64,000 bases of DNA from Candidatus Brocadia pituitae (lineage in GTDB: Bacteria > Planctomycetota > Brocadiia > Brocadiales > Brocadiaceae). Shown in pieces: positions 63,804-64,000 of the stretch. The notes beneath the pieces were generated by a model. That model searched no databases, was not told the origin of the DNA, and worked only from the letters and a program-made list of their open reading frames with translations. The stretch spans positions 1,062,613-1,126,612 of the forward strand of contig AP021856.1 in assembly GCA_017347445.1 (NCBI GenBank), read 5' to 3'. Numbering within the stretch: position 1 is the stretch's first letter; each line of letters starts with the position of its first letter. The translations under genes were made by a program, and so were the position numbers.

Positions 63804-63848
63804 ATGCCATTATTCAATTGGACAGGGAATCCGTGGGTGGGATTTTGA
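63804..63848 (+). pseudogene. Fourteen-codon remnant with a cas8-like start
   Basis: MPLFNWTGNPWVGF then TGA. CGGAGG stands five bases upstream, so it should be translated. The WTGNPWV start is like that of a Cas8-type subunit (Cst1/Csx8 kind, WTGxPxVDAG). It probably marks a gene deleted to its first codons, or serves as a leader peptide for the gene 12 bases downstream. Confidence 0.45.
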
Positions 63849-63860
63849 AAGGAAGGATTT

Positions 63861-64000
63861 ATGCTTGAAACAGTTTTGAAAATTGGAAAGGCTTTTCGTG
63901 AATCGCCGACGGGATTAAAGCATCATCGCTATGTAAAGCAATGTCCGCAAGATACAGACAAACGAAAAATCTTGCGGCTTTCGCTTCCTGTAAATGAGGA
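63861..64000 (+). CDS. Probable Cas8b-type protein (TM1802-like), start only
   Basis: 46 codons to the window edge, beginning MLETVLKIGKAFRESPTGL and KHHRYVKQCPQD, then KRKILRLSLPV. This resembles the N-terminus of the TM1802/Cas8b large subunit of type I-B Cascade, and its position after cas6 fits. GGAAGG lies just before the ATG. The rest of the gene is outside the window, so the subtype is provisional. Confidence 0.62.
   Translation, partial: MLETVLKIGKAFRESPTGLKHHRYVKQCPQDTDKRKILRLSLPVNE

Overview
The window looks like part of the chromosome of an anammox-type planctomycete (Brocadiales, Brocadia/Kuenenia-like). This is inferred from gene content and protein style, not from a search: a peptidoglycan ligase (murD) together with LPS heptosyltransferase and FadL-type outer membrane genes, a polyferredoxin fused to TPRs, many c-di-GMP and hybrid signalling proteins, and a B12/radical-SAM plus ketosynthase pair of the kind discussed for ladderane lipids. 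Base composition is moderate and gene starts often carry GGAG-type Shine-Dalgarno sites. Three tRNAs are present (Pro-UGG, Glu-CUC, Gln-CUG).

Layout. 1-5.3 kb: partial unknown gene, tRNA-Pro, zinc-ribbon protein, polyferredoxin-TPR, secreted protein, tRNA-Glu, NAD-epimerase, RelE-type toxin-antitoxin. 5.3-6.7 kb: decayed stretch with a headless gene and striking palindromes. 6.7-19.0 kb: core metabolism (MidA-like methyltransferase, half-ferritin, pyruvate dehydrogenase E1a-E1b-E2, lipB, a PI3/4-kinase-like protein, lipA, a diguanylate cyclase, NAD(P)HX epimerase, a CbiX-CbiC fusion, a Dus enzyme, UbiE/MenG). 19.2-21.7 kb: a 2.4 kb island bounded by a 47-bp duplication of the tRNA-Gln 3' end, holding a wrecked membrane gene and a PIN/UPF0175 toxin-antitoxin pair with a perfect operator palindrome. 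21.9-24.0 kb: tiny membrane protein plus thioredoxin-NHL protein.

24.1-27.9 kb reads as a decayed integron. A stub of a tyrosine-recombinase gene on the + strand lies divergent from a cassette array on the - strand. The array has two attC sites, a two-gene cassette (small protein plus GGCT-HEPN fusion), a group II intron abutting an attC and lacking most of its reverse transcriptase, an unknown cassette gene, and a terminal hicBA. A second hicAB lies just beyond the integrase stub.

28.6-45.5 kb: waaF, a Na/Ca exchanger, murD, HDOD-GGDEF, DCC protein, nadD, larC, a membrane TPR protein, uvrC, cinA, FadL and an HD-GYP response regulator. 46.0-57.1 kb: a signalling block with a sigma-54 promoter, a REC-GAF-PAS protein, an NtrC-type regulator, a radical-SAM protein overlapping a KAS II-like ketosynthase that lacks its second catalytic His, a large membrane histidine kinase, and a globin-coupled hybrid kinase. 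57.2-60.3 kb: eno-ftsB-like-proA operon.

60.6-64.0 kb is the start of a type I CRISPR-Cas operon: cas6, then a toxin-antitoxin-like pair, a dead kinase and a four-helix-bundle gene, then the start of a probable cas8b. Tandem arrays of a 9-bp unit (RGYTTRAAC-like) occur five times here, three of them inside cas6. There they are translated as Ser/Gly-Leu-Asn triplets in one frame and as Leu-Lys-Arg-type triplets in another. With the integron, this is the most unusual structure in the window. No CRISPR array itself is visible.
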